From contig NZ_CP059675.1 in NCBI RefSeq assembly GCF_014069575.1, forward strand, positions 310,001 to 374,000: 64,000 bases of DNA. Reading direction: 5' to 3'. A program made the position numbers and the translations under genes. The notes beneath the pieces are model-generated. The model did no database searches, was not told the origin of the DNA, and saw only the letters and a program-made list of their open reading frames with translations. Below, one piece after another: positions 16,286 through 25,035 of the stretch. Source of the stretch: Schaalia sp. JY-X169. Lineage in GTDB: Bacteria > Actinomycetota > Actinomycetes > Actinomycetales > Actinomycetaceae. Positions within the stretch are counted from its first letter, which is position 1. Each line of letters begins with the position of its first letter.

Positions 16286-17242
16286 TTGAATAATCTCATC
16301 CGTCTAATCGGAAGACGGTTGGTCGCCCTGCCAATCATGATCTTGGGCGTAACCTTCCTGGTCTTCTTCCTCATGTCCTTTTCAAAGATCGACCCGGCCT
16401 ACTCGGCACTTGACGAAGGCGCTTCACCCGAAGCCCTTGAGGCCTACCGCCAAGCGCATGGCCTCAATGATCCCTGGTTTACTCGCTACATCAGCTTCGT
16501 GGGTGGGCTCTTTACCGGAGACCTCGGTACCTACGGCGCCAACCAAGCATCCGTTGCGGATAAGGTCAGCAGCGCATTTGTTGTCACGATGCAGCTAACC
16601 TTCCTCGGCCTCATCTTCGCGGTCATCATCGCAGTAATCTTCGGCGTCATTGCCGCACTGTTCCGCGACCGCTGGCCAGACCAGGTCATCCGCGTCATCT
16701 CCACAGCCTTTATCGCAACGCCTTCATTCTGGCTGGCTGTCCTGATGATCCTCTTCTTCTCAGTTTCCCTCGGATGGCTTCCGGCTTCTGGACCACTTCC
16801 TTCATTTAGTGAGGACCCCGGTGCCTGGCTGGCGCGAATGACCCTGCCAGTTGTCGCTCTTGGAGTCCCCGTCGCGGGTTCGCTAACTCGCGTTATCCGT
16901 ACCTCAATGGTCGAGGAACTGGATAAGGACTACGTGCGCACCGCACTCGGTGCTGGCGTTCCCAAGCCGGTTGTGGTTGCTCGCAACGTGTTCCGCAACG
17001 CACTCATCACCCCCATCACAGTCCTGGGCCTACGCATCGGTTACCTCATTGGTGGCGCGGTTGTCATCGAGGTCATCTTTAACCTTCCAGGTATGGGCAT
17101 GGCGATCCTCCAGGGCGTGCAGCAGAACTACCCGACCCTGGTGCAGGGTGTAACCCTCGTGGTTGCCCTGGCCTTCATCATCATCAACATTGTTGTTGAC
17201 ATGCTCTACATTCTCATCAACCCGAGGATTCGGACGGTGTGA
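16286..17242 (+). CDS. ABC transporter permease, DppB/OppB type
   Basis: A 318-residue inner-membrane permease. It has the N-terminal helix (LVALPIMILGVTFLVFFLM) and about six membrane segments. The EAA-type coupling loop is around DYVRTALGAGVPKPVVVARN, and the C-terminal segment RIGYLIGGAVVIEVIFNLPG is typical of binding-protein-type transporters of the dipeptide/oligopeptide class. The TTG at 16286 with GGAG upstream gives the normal N terminus. The gene itself reads intact, but its binding protein, partner permease and ATPases are broken or absent here, so it is probably non-functional in vivo. In nan loci of related actinobacteria this class imports sialic acid. Confidence 0.88.
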   Translation: MNNLIRLIGRRLVALPIMILGVTFLVFFLMSFSKIDPAYSALDEGASPEALEAYRQAHGLNDPWFTRYISFVGGLFTGDLGTYGANQASVADKVSSAFVVTMQLTFLGLIFAVIIAVIFGVIAALFRDRWPDQVIRVISTAFIATPSFWLAVLMILFFSVSLGWLPASGPLPSFSEDPGAWLARMTLPVVALGVPVAGSLTRVIRTSMVEELDKDYVRTALGAGVPKPVVVARNVFRNALITPITVLGLRIGYLIGGAVVIEVIFNLPGMGMAILQGVQQNYPTLVQGVTLVVALAFIIINIVVDMLYILINPRIRTV

Positions 17243-17243
17243 C

Positions 17244-17759
17244 GTGCTAAGAAAGAATCTCACCAAGCGAATGGAAGAAAGCGGAGGGAAAGTCCGCTTC
17301 AAGCGCTGGCGCGCAATGTCGTGGGGATCCCGTATCTCCCTCATCGTCTTGGCACTGATCGTGCTCTGTGCGATCTTCGCTCCCGTTATCGCGCCACATA
17401 ACCCAATCGAGATCTTCACTGCTCGCCAGCCACCTTCGTCAGAGTTCCTCTTCGGAACTGATGAAAAGGGGCGAGACGTCCTCTCCCGCATGATCTACGG
17501 AGCTCGTTTCTCACTGATCATTGGCCTCGGAGCCACGTTGTTCGCGCTGGTCCTAGGCGCCGTAATTGGCTCCTTCGCAGCAGTGACCAACAAGGCCGCT
17601 TCCGAAGTGACGATGCGCATCATGGATGTCATCATGTCCTTCCCGGGCATTGCGCTTGCAGCCGTGTTCGTGTCGGTGTTTGGTAACTCCCTGGTGGTCA
17701 TCATCTTTGTGTCTACGCCCTCGGCGGTCCTGCTGAGGTCGAGCGTCACTTCCGGGTGA
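17244..17759 (+). pseudogene. ABC permease DppC/OppC type, 3' half deleted
   Basis: Starts at GTG 17244, two bases after the dppB-type stop. The N-terminal half is normal: a helix in ISLIVLALIVLCAIFAPVI, then EFLFGTDEKGRDVLSRMIYG, the hallmark of this permease family, and MDVIMSFPGIALAAVFVSVF. After Phe155 (base 17708) homology stops. The last 16 residues read out of frame through nanA sequence. The coupling loop and the last helices are missing, so the product cannot work. The break point is shared with the headless nanA and implies a deletion that also removed the transporter ATPase gene or genes. Confidence 0.85.
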
Positions 17760-18307
17760 TCGCGGACAACATCGATCTTCCGCTCTACGCCTACGACATT
17801 CCCGTTTGCGTTCACACGAAGCTTGGTGTCGACATGCTGATGCGTCTCGGTGAAGAGGGCGTCCTCGCCGGAATTAAGGATTCCTCAGGCGATGACGTGT
17901 CATTCCGCATCCTTTCCATCAAGAACCGCGATGCCGGCAGTCCGCTGGCGCTTCTGACGGGGCACGAGGTCGTCGTTGATGGGGCATACATGTCTGGTGC
18001 GGACGGATCCGTTCCCGGGCTCGCCAACATCGACCCGCACGGCTACGTGCGTCAGTGGGATGCTTACCAGCGTGGCGATTGGGACGCAGTACGTGAGGAG
18101 CAGGATCGCCTGGTCCGCCTCATGATGATCACCCAGGTGGTCGAAGGCGTTGCAGGGTTTGGGGCAGGTGTCGGTGCATTCAAGACTGCCCTCAACCTGA
18201 TGGGCATTTTCGAAACCAACAACATGCCCGAGCCCGTCACCTCGTTGACAGGAAGCAATGTTGAGGCAATCGCGGAGGTCTTGGCCGAGGTCGGTTTGCT
18301 CGACTGA
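17711..18307 (+). pseudogene. N-acetylneuraminate lyase / DHDPS family, 5' third deleted
   Basis: The C-terminal two thirds of a class I aldolase-type lyase. It begins abruptly at VYALGGPAEVERHFR and continues through YAYDIPVCVHTKLG, the Schiff-base lysine in LAGIKDSSGDD, and GADGSVPGLANIDP. About 198 codons remain of roughly 300; the N-terminal barrel strands and a native start are absent. Context (nanK and nanE downstream) suggests nanA, which cleaves sialic acid to N-acetylmannosamine and pyruvate. It is fused at the 5' side to the truncated permease gene in a different frame. Confidence 0.82.
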
Positions 18308-18350
18308 GCCAAGAAGCGTAGGGATGTCGGCGAAGGGTGGGGAGTTTGTG

Positions 18351-19760
18351 ATGAAGAGAAATTCTGACGCGGGACCGTCCTCGTTTGTTGGGGTCGATAT
18401 CGGGGGGACCAAGATCGCTGCGGCACTGGTGACCCTGGGGTCCCAGCCAGTTCTCTCAAACCAGACGAAGCTCCCCACCCCGGCGACCGAGGGTGCCGAG
18501 GCAGTGGTAGGCGCCGTCATCACCCTGGTCCGCAAGGTCCTGGGAGAGGCTGGGGTTAGCCCTCTGGCTGTTGCGATCGCAAGTGCCGGAGTGGTTGATC
18601 CAGTTAGCGGAACGATTGTCTCCGCCACCGACCTGATCTCAGGCTGGGCAGGAACCGCACTGGCACAACAGGTGTCCGAGGCCGTTGGTCTCCCGGTGTA
18701 CGTCCTCGGGGATGTCCAGGCTCACGGGCTTGGTGAACATGTTTATGGTGCCGGTGATGGCTACGCGTCATCCCTTCTAATCGGGATTGGTACCGGTGTA
18801 GGCGGCGCAGTCGTTGAGGGTGACTCTGTCCGCTTTGGCGCCAACGGGGCTGCAGGGCATCTCGGACATATCCCCGCACATCGGGCCGTCGGCATTCCGT
18901 GTTCGTGCGGAACAAGCGGGCATATTGAAGCGATCGCCTCCGGCCCCTCAATTACCCGCGCATACGCGGAGGCCACGGGCCAAGAGCGCGACGCGAAGAC
19001 GGTTGATGACCTCGCCGAGGCCGGCGAAGAGGCAGCCGTCACCGTGGTTACTGAAGCAGGATTGGCAACAGGGGAAACCCTGGGGGCACTAGCAAACGTG
19101 TGGGATCCGGACGTCATTATCGTCTCTGTGCAGGCATACCCGGGTGAGCCAATGCGTAACCCAGAGACCATGGCCCAGATTGCTCACGCAGCACAGATTG
19201 GTGGAGCTGCCGCCATTCGCTGCCAAGGTCTGGCAGATATTGCCGCCATCAAGACCCGCGTTGAGGTCCCGGTCATCGGCCTGTGGAAAGAAGGACACGA
19301 GGGCGTTTTCATCACCCCCACCCTGCGCCATGCGGTCGCTTGCTCCTATGCGGGCTCCGACATTGTCGCTTTGGATGCCACGGATCGCCCACGTCCCGAT
19401 GGGCTGACACTGGCTCAGACTGTGGCAGCACTTCGAGATCAGGGCATTTCAACGATGGCAGACTGCGGATCGATTGAGGACATTCGCACCGCAGCTGAGG
19501 TTGGTTTCGATATCCTTTCCACCACGCTGTCGGGCTACTCCGGCTCCCGTCCCAAGACCGACGGTCCGGACTTTGAGCTCTTAGAGCAGGCCGTTGCCGA
19601 GTTCCCCGAGCTGCCGATCATCTGTGAGGGAAGGGTTCACACCCCCGCCCAGGCAGCGAAGGTCATGGAGATTGGTGCGTGGGCCGCGGTTGTCGGAACT
19701 GCTATCACGCACCCGACCTCGATCACCCAGTGGTTCGGTGAGGCAGTAGCGAGCGCGTAG
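18351..19760 (+). CDS. In-frame NanK-NanE fusion: ROK N-acetylmannosamine kinase joined to ManNAc-6-P epimerase
   Basis: A 469-residue chimera. Residues 1 to about 256 are a ROK-family kinase: ATP loop VGVDIGGTKIAAAL, catalytic Asp121 in LGDVQAHGLGE, and zinc region GIPCSCGTSGHIE with His191 where many ROK kinases have Cys. From about 259 it is NanE: VSVQAYPGEPMRNPETM, GLWKEGHEGVFITPT with Lys313, and ICEGRVHTPAQ with Glu426. The join at DVIIVSVQAYPGE falls where kinases read VIVVSGG and epimerases IVSVQ, so a deletion at a shared IVS-coding stretch is likely. The kinase has lost its last 50 or so residues; the epimerase is nearly complete. The ATG at 18351 has GGGGAG upstream. Confidence 0.82.
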   Translation: MKRNSDAGPSSFVGVDIGGTKIAAALVTLGSQPVLSNQTKLPTPATEGAEAVVGAVITLVRKVLGEAGVSPLAVAIASAGVVDPVSGTIVSATDLISGWAGTALAQQVSEAVGLPVYVLGDVQAHGLGEHVYGAGDGYASSLLIGIGTGVGGAVVEGDSVRFGANGAAGHLGHIPAHRAVGIPCSCGTSGHIEAIASGPSITRAYAEATGQERDAKTVDDLAEAGEEAAVTVVTEAGLATGETLGALANVWDPDVIIVSVQAYPGEPMRNPETMAQIAHAAQIGGAAAIRCQGLADIAAIKTRVEVPVIGLWKEGHEGVFITPTLRHAVACSYAGSDIVALDATDRPRPDGLTLAQTVAALRDQGISTMADCGSIEDIRTAAEVGFDILSTTLSGYSGSRPKTDGPDFELLEQAVAEFPELPIICEGRVHTPAQAAKVMEIGAWAAVVGTAITHPTSITQWFGEAVASA

Positions 19761-19770
19761 CCGCCGCCCG

Positions 19771-20694
19771 CTATCCGCCGGTGCCGGTGCCAGGAGTGGT
19801 ACTAGGTGTCTCCTGTTGCTGGCCCAACTGTTGCTCCAGGGCTTCAAGTCGGGCTGCAAGGTCATCGGTCTTCTGCTGCTCTGTCTCAAGAAGCGCGCTC
19901 AAAGACGCAACTTCCTCTTGCAGGCGTGCGTTCTCTTGAAGAATCTGAGTCAGATCCGAAGGGGCAGCTCCGCTTTGGCTGCCCGAGTCACCGTCGGTGT
20001 GTCCGGCGCTCTGGTCCTGCTCGGCTAGTTGTTGTTGCACCCGCTGCACCGTCTCATCGACCAGGGCTTGGCGCTGCTCATCCGTGAGCGTTTGCTCCAC
20101 AGTGTTAGTTGTGTAGCTGTTGAACTGGTCGCCGCCCTGAGCGCGCGCTACGCCGTATGAGATACCAACTGTTATCAGCGCGACAACAAGGAAGATCAGA
20201 GACATCTGGACAACCTGATTGTGAAAGACGGCGCTGAGAATCGGGTGCTTGGACTGCTGTTCGGGGGTCCCCTCGTGGGACGGCTCAGTGACGTGTCCGG
20301 ATACAACATCAGCGACCGGAGCGACGACCGTGTCGTCCAGGGTGGTTGGCTGCGCTGTCGTCAGGTCTGTGTGGACCGCAGTCTCAGTGCCATCCGCAGT
20401 GGCTTCCGCACCCTGACTTCTTTCCTCCCCTGCGAGAACCGGCAGTATTGGTGCGACAACCTGCTTGGTCTTCTCAGCACTGGAGGTGATAAGGATACGG
20501 TAAAACTCGCTGGCGAGGGCGGAAACAACCGAAATGAGGCCGACGATAAGAATTGAAGAAGAGAACGAGGTCAATCGGGAAGAGACCACCGCCATGGTAA
20601 TTGCCGCTAGGGCCGTGGCGCTGACCTGGGGTACGGAGAGACGCGACTGTGCCGTGATTGATTTCCACGCCTTACGAATGCGATGCTTGGCCAT
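19771..20694 (-). CDS. Membrane protein with C-terminal coiled coil, unknown function
   Basis: A 307-residue protein I do not recognise. It starts with a basic segment (MAKHRIRKAWKS) and has hydrophobic helices around 20-65. An acidic, Thr/Pro-rich loop follows (about 75-150), then a strong helix MSLIFLVVALITVGISYGVA. The C-terminal domain of about 110 residues ends in a heptad-like coiled coil (LQENARLQEEVASLSALLET) and a Pro/Thr/Gly tail. The likely topology places the coiled coil outside. The ATG at 20694 has GAGGTG upstream; a GTG four codons earlier has no usable spacing. It is convergent with the nanK-nanE fusion, with a ten-base gap. Confidence 0.7.
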   Translation of the reverse strand: MAKHRIRKAWKSITAQSRLSVPQVSATALAAITMAVVSSRLTSFSSSILIVGLISVVSALASEFYRILITSSAEKTKQVVAPILPVLAGEERSQGAEATADGTETAVHTDLTTAQPTTLDDTVVAPVADVVSGHVTEPSHEGTPEQQSKHPILSAVFHNQVVQMSLIFLVVALITVGISYGVARAQGGDQFNSYTTNTVEQTLTDEQRQALVDETVQRVQQQLAEQDQSAGHTDGDSGSQSGAAPSDLTQILQENARLQEEVASLSALLETEQQKTDDLAARLEALEQQLGQQQETPSTTPGTGTGG

Positions 20695-20767
20695 TCTTGA
20701 GCCCACCTCTTCCCTACTTAAAGTTTGTCCTACTCCTCCGGACCAACGTGGTCCCGGGGTTAATCAA

Positions 20768-20802
20768 AGAGGACCCACCACCACATGGGTAGCGGGTCCT
20801 CT
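20768..20802 (-). terminator. Intrinsic terminator downstream of the small acidic gene
   Basis: AGAGGACCC (20768-20776) and GGGTCCTCT (20794-20802) form a nine-pair stem around a 17-base loop. Read on the minus strand it is followed by TTTGATT. It begins 12 bases after the stop of the 82-residue gene at 20814. Confidence 0.75.
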
Positions 20803-20813
20803 CTGAGAGAAAA

Positions 20814-21062
20814 TTAGGAACGATCGTCGAGGTCGTCCTGTGCCTGGCGCTCATCGACAGCCCACTCGCGGTTGGGGTTTGATCCCGGTGTGTGTTCACC
20901 CGCGCCCGTCTGGATGTTGTCCTTGGTGAACTCCCCGAGGTTTGGATCCGACTGCAGCTCGGTATTTAGGTCAACTGCGTCGACGTGCAGCGCGTGAGCC
21001 TCCCCGCGGCGTTCTTTTCGGTTCAAGTTTTCTTTGTGGTCGCTGTGGTGGCTATCGCTCAC
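20814..21062 (-). CDS. Small acidic hydrophilic protein, unknown
   Basis: An 82-residue protein beginning MSDSHHSDHKENLNRKE, rich in Asp, Glu, His and Asn, with no membrane segment. The middle and C-terminal parts (DLNTELQSDPNLGEFTKDN, WAVDERQAQDDLDDRS) look like a real disordered or small helical protein, but I recognise no family. The GTG at 21062 was chosen because AAAGGA lies six bases upstream; the frame stays open to 21239, which would overlap the aspartokinase start. A good terminator follows the stop. It is divergent from the aspartokinase gene. Confidence 0.6.
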   Translation of the reverse strand: MSDSHHSDHKENLNRKERRGEAHALHVDAVDLNTELQSDPNLGEFTKDNIQTGAGEHTPGSNPNREWAVDERQAQDDLDDRS

Positions 21063-21217
21063 TCGCAGTCCTTTCATCGTGGGTCCAATGGCCCGTGCAA
21101 CATGGTTGATCGTGGTGATTTTACCCCGCAAGCGACCAATAATCGAACTCAAGCGCCCGCGATGCAGGCATCCCCCTAGACTTGGCTCGGCCAATACACA
21201 ATGGGAGAGGTCTCTAG

Positions 21218-22528
21218 ATGTCACGCGTAGTTGTCGCAAAGTTTGGTGGGTCGTCCATGGCGGACGCTGAGCACTTCACGGCTGCCAAGCAAATTATCGC
21301 GCGCGACGAAGCGCGACGATACGTCGTTCCATCTGCTCCGGGTAAGCGCCGCAAGGATGACCACAAGGTGACAGATTTGCTGTACATGTGCCACCAACTC
21401 GCAGAACACAACATCGATTTCGGGGAAGTGTTCACCCTGGTAGCAAACAGGTATCGCGATATCTACACAGGTCTGGGACTTAAGCAGGATCTGGAAGCCG
21501 CCCTCGAACAGGTTCGTACTGAGATCATCGAGGGAGCCTCGGAAGGTCATGTTGCTAGTCGCGGGGAGTACCTCAATGGTTTGCTCCTCGCAGAGTTCCT
21601 CGGCTATGAGTTTGTCGACGCAGCGGATGTGGTTGTGTTCTCCAGTGACGGAGTCTATGACGCTGATGCAACGATGATGCGTTTGGGGGACGTCCTCGGC
21701 GAAATCCACCGAGCCGTGATTCCAGGTTTCTATGGTGCCGACCAGAATGGAAGTATCCATACATTCTCACGGGGAGGTTCCGATGTCTCTGGCGCGATAG
21801 TTGCAGGTGCGGTGGGTGCCGACCTCTATGAGAACTGGACGGATGTTTCTGGGTTTCTCCAGGCGGATCCGCGCGTTGTCAATAACCCAGCGCCCATTGA
21901 GACGGTTTCCTACAAGGAACTGCGCGAACTGTCATACATGGGGGCGTCAGTACTCCATGAGGAAGCAATTTTCCCGGTCCGTGAGAAGTCGATTCCGATC
22001 AACGTTCGCAACACCGAGCGTCCGGAGGATCCAGGCACACTTATTGTCCCTGATAGCGACAGGGTGGGACACAGCGGGATCACGGGTATTGCTGGTAAGC
22101 AGCACTTCACGGTCCTCACACTTGAGAAGACCCTGATGGACGAAGAGAAGGGTTTTGTGCGGAAGCTGGTTTCGGTGTTTGAAACCAATGGTGTTTCGAT
22201 CGCGCATATTCCATCCGGGATTGATTCAGTTTCTGTTGTGGTTCGAAGCGAGGAGATCGGCTTCAAGTTGGCTAAGGTGGTAGAAGAGATCAAGATCTTC
22301 TGCCACCCAGATGCGGTTAGTGTTGAAGAGGGGATCTCTCTGATCGCTGTCGTTGGTCGTGGCATGGTTTCGACACCCGGTATTGCCGCAAGGGTATTCA
22401 CGAAACTCGCCAGGGCGAAGATCAATATTCGTATCATCACGCAGGGCGCCTCCGAGCTATCGATCCTCATCGGTGTTGAAGACAGACAGTTTGATGACGC
22501 GTTGAGGACACTGTACTCAGCTATCTGA
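21218..22528 (+). CDS. Aspartate kinase
   Basis: A 436-residue monofunctional aspartokinase, first step of the Lys/Thr/Met (and diaminopimelate) pathway. The kinase domain has the N-terminal VAKFGGSSMADAEHF, then VDAADVVVFSSDG and the THTFSRGGSDVSG-type substrate segment at IHTFSRGGSDVSGA. Two ACT domains follow from about residue 300 (FVRKLVSVFETNGVSIAHI; AVVGRGMVSTPGIAARVF), so feedback by an amino acid is expected. The sequence, especially SAPGKRRKDDHKVTDLLY, resembles the class common in Clostridia rather than the usual actinobacterial alpha/beta Ask. No asd gene is adjacent. The ATG has GGGAGAGG upstream. Confidence 0.92.
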   Translation: MSRVVVAKFGGSSMADAEHFTAAKQIIARDEARRYVVPSAPGKRRKDDHKVTDLLYMCHQLAEHNIDFGEVFTLVANRYRDIYTGLGLKQDLEAALEQVRTEIIEGASEGHVASRGEYLNGLLLAEFLGYEFVDAADVVVFSSDGVYDADATMMRLGDVLGEIHRAVIPGFYGADQNGSIHTFSRGGSDVSGAIVAGAVGADLYENWTDVSGFLQADPRVVNNPAPIETVSYKELRELSYMGASVLHEEAIFPVREKSIPINVRNTERPEDPGTLIVPDSDRVGHSGITGIAGKQHFTVLTLEKTLMDEEKGFVRKLVSVFETNGVSIAHIPSGIDSVSVVVRSEEIGFKLAKVVEEIKIFCHPDAVSVEEGISLIAVVGRGMVSTPGIAARVFTKLARAKINIRIITQGASELSILIGVEDRQFDDALRTLYSAI

Positions 22529-22606
22529 GGTTCCTTTCCGGTCGAAAGTCGGTGCTTCCCTGTACGCTTGGGAGACCGAGTGCCTACGTGAAAGGGTCGT
22601 GCCTCA

Positions 22607-24313
22607 ATGCCTTCATTGCCGCTTCCTTCGAAGTTTGAAGAGTTGGTTCCTGTGGATGTTCCCGACGCTCAATGGTGGCGTCAGGCGGTGGTTTACCAAG
22701 TGTATCCGAGGTCGTTTTACGACCTCGATGGAAACGGTCTGGGAGACATTCGCGGAATCACTGAGAAGGTGCCATATTTGAAGGAGTTGGGGATTGACGC
22801 TGTCTGGCTCAGTCCTTTCTATCCTTCGGAACTAGCGGACGGCGGATATGACGTCGCGGACTATCGTGATGTCGCACCGGAGCTGGGGACGCTTGCAGAT
22901 TTTGATGAGATGACGGCAGCCTTGCATGAGGCCGGAATTCGCGTCGTTGTCGACATCGTTCCCAACCACACCTCCGACCAGCATGTCTGGTTCAAGGAGG
23001 CTGTTAACTCACCCAAGGGGTCCCCTGCTCGTAATCGTTACATCTTTAGGGACAGCCGAATTGACGAGGACGGGAATGAGCAAATCCCCTCCGACTGGAT
23101 CTCAATGTTCGGGGGACCGCAGTGGGATCAGCTTGCGGACGGCCAGTGGTACCTGCACACCTTCGCGCCGGAGCAGCCTGACCTGAACTGGGACAATCCT
23201 GAGGTGCGTGAAGAGTTTGAGGACGTCTTGGCGTTTTGGTCGGACAGGGGTGTCGACGGGTTCCGCATCGATGTGGCACACTCTCTGGTCAAGGACCAGG
23301 CGGTCATCTTTGGGCCTGATCCGCTTCCCACCTGGGCAGAGATGGAAAAGCTGCCCTGGGATGGCACACATCCGGTGTGGGATCGGGATGAGGTGCATGA
23401 CGTCTACCGGGGGTGGCGTAAGGTCTTTGACCGCTACGATCCCCCGCGCGTCGCGGTGGCAGAAGCCTGGGTGGAAGATCCTCAGAGGCGCGCCAAGTAC
23501 GCCAGCATTGAGGGGCTCGGTCAGACGTTTAACTTTGACTTACTGCGCGCCGATTTTCACGCTCCCCAGTTCAAAGAGATCATTGATCACAACTTGGAGT
23601 TGGCGGCTCGAGCTGACTCTTCAACGACATGGGTTCTTTCCAATCACGACGTTATTCGCCACGCTACTCGCTATGGTCTGCCAGATTTGCTCGAGGGCGA
23701 AGAGTCCGTTGTGGGTCAGAAGTGGCTTCTTGACGGTGGTTCGCTAGCCGATGTTGATGTCGAGCAGGGCAATCGCCGGGCCGACGCGACAACCATGCTG
23801 CTTTTGGCGCTTCCTGGAGCCACCTACCTGTATCAGGGAGAAGAGCTGGGATTGCACGAGGTTGGCGATATCGCTGATGCAGACCGCCAGGACCCTACCT
23901 TCTTCCGTAGTCCGGGGGTCGATATTGGACGTGATGGCTGCCGCGTACCTCTTCCCTGGGTGGCGGATGCTCAAGGCTATGGCTTCGGCTCTGAAACGCC
24001 ACATTTCCCTCAGCCAACGTGGTTTGCGGACCACGCGGTGGACGTGGAAGATAGGGATCCGCACTCAACCTTGAACCTTTATCGGCAAGCCTTGTCTCTG
24101 CGGAAGAGGCTGCTGACCGAAGAGCGGCTGACTTGGGAAGAGACCGGGTCCGAGGACGTTTTGCAGTTTGTGCGGCCCAACGGTTGGCGAGTGATCATGA
24201 ATTTCTCAAAGGATGCTGTGGATCTGCCTGACGGAGACCTCCTTCTTTCCTCGCGCCCACTTGAGGATGGACGTCTGCCGGGTGAGACAACAGCGTGGCT
24301 TCTGGATGCCTAG
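22607..24313 (+). CDS. GH13 alpha-glucosidase / oligo-1,6-glucosidase family
   Basis: A 568-residue cytoplasmic glycoside hydrolase with the full (beta/alpha)8 catalytic set: DIVPNHTS (region I, 116-123), GFRIDVAH with nucleophile Asp222, AVAEAW with acid/base Glu286, and LSNHDV with Asp348. The N terminus VVYQVYPRSFYDLDGNGLGD is typical of alpha-glucosidases and trehalulose-hydrolase-like enzymes, which release glucose from the ends of maltose- or isomaltose-type sugars. No signal peptide is present, so substrates must be imported. The fine specificity cannot be told from sequence. It is followed at 28 bases by a phosphatase gene, with no transporter nearby. Confidence 0.9.
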   Translation: MPSLPLPSKFEELVPVDVPDAQWWRQAVVYQVYPRSFYDLDGNGLGDIRGITEKVPYLKELGIDAVWLSPFYPSELADGGYDVADYRDVAPELGTLADFDEMTAALHEAGIRVVVDIVPNHTSDQHVWFKEAVNSPKGSPARNRYIFRDSRIDEDGNEQIPSDWISMFGGPQWDQLADGQWYLHTFAPEQPDLNWDNPEVREEFEDVLAFWSDRGVDGFRIDVAHSLVKDQAVIFGPDPLPTWAEMEKLPWDGTHPVWDRDEVHDVYRGWRKVFDRYDPPRVAVAEAWVEDPQRRAKYASIEGLGQTFNFDLLRADFHAPQFKEIIDHNLELAARADSSTTWVLSNHDVIRHATRYGLPDLLEGEESVVGQKWLLDGGSLADVDVEQGNRRADATTMLLLALPGATYLYQGEELGLHEVGDIADADRQDPTFFRSPGVDIGRDGCRVPLPWVADAQGYGFGSETPHFPQPTWFADHAVDVEDRDPHSTLNLYRQALSLRKRLLTEERLTWEETGSEDVLQFVRPNGWRVIMNFSKDAVDLPDGDLLLSSRPLEDGRLPGETTAWLLDA

Positions 24314-24341
24314 CCAACTGGAGCAAGGGAAGTAGCAGTCA

Positions 24342-25010
24342 ATGAGCTTCACGACCATTCATCTGATGCGCCACGGCGAGGTTGATAACCCAGCTGGAGT
24401 GCTTTACGGGCGCCTTCCAGGGTTCGGGCTAACAACTCTGGGCAAGGAGATGGCACAGACGGTTGCTGAGTTCCTAGTTGCGGAAGGTGCTGACATCACC
24501 CATGTCATCGCCTCACCGCTGCTTCGGGCCCAGCAGACCGCAGCGCCCACCGCGAAAGCGTATGGGCTGCGGGTTGAAGCGGATCCAAGGCTCATTGAGG
24601 CCGGATCAGAGTTTGAAGGGCGCCAGATCAACAAGAACCGCTGGGCGCTTGCACACCCAAGGAACTGGCATCTCTACACCCGTCCTCATGAGCCCTCCTG
24701 GGGTGAGCCCTATAAGGTCATCGCGAGGCGCATGAGTTCAGCGGTGGCCTCAGCGGTTGAGGAAGCCCGGGGTCACGAAGCACTACTGGTGTCACACCAG
24801 ATGCCGGTCGTCATGATGCAGAGGTTCTTGGATGGCAAACCGCTCTCCCATAATCCCCTCAACCGGCAGTGTTCACTTGCCTCATTGACGTCGCTGACCT
24901 TTGACGGCGACGTGCTAGTGGGATGGAACTATGAAGAGCCAGCACTGGCGCTCTTGGAGGCGGCTCAGGACATGACACCGGGGGCCTCGAAGGCTGCGGT
25001 ACGCCGATAA
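24342..25010 (+). CDS. Histidine phosphatase family protein
   Basis: A 222-residue branch-2-like phosphoglycerate-mutase-fold enzyme. The phosphorylated His11 lies in LMRHGEVDNP, with Arg10 beside it. The second histidine is in LLVSHQMPVVMM, and ITHVIASPLLRAQQTAAP carries the conserved Ser and Arg. Members dephosphorylate small metabolites or proteins, and the substrate is unknown. GGGAAG precedes the ATG. It probably shares a transcript with the GH13 gene, and it converges on the next gene with a short gap. Confidence 0.88.
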   Translation: MSFTTIHLMRHGEVDNPAGVLYGRLPGFGLTTLGKEMAQTVAEFLVAEGADITHVIASPLLRAQQTAAPTAKAYGLRVEADPRLIEAGSEFEGRQINKNRWALAHPRNWHLYTRPHEPSWGEPYKVIARRMSSAVASAVEEARGHEALLVSHQMPVVMMQRFLDGKPLSHNPLNRQCSLASLTSLTFDGDVLVGWNYEEPALALLEAAQDMTPGASKAAVRR

Positions 25011-25035
25011 GTCTGGGTGGAACGCGCCAGAGCCT

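Noticed and set aside
18351-19760. Ordinary bifunctional NanEK enzyme
   Set aside because: Known fusions place the epimerase first and keep a whole kinase; here the order is reversed and the kinase C terminus is missing.
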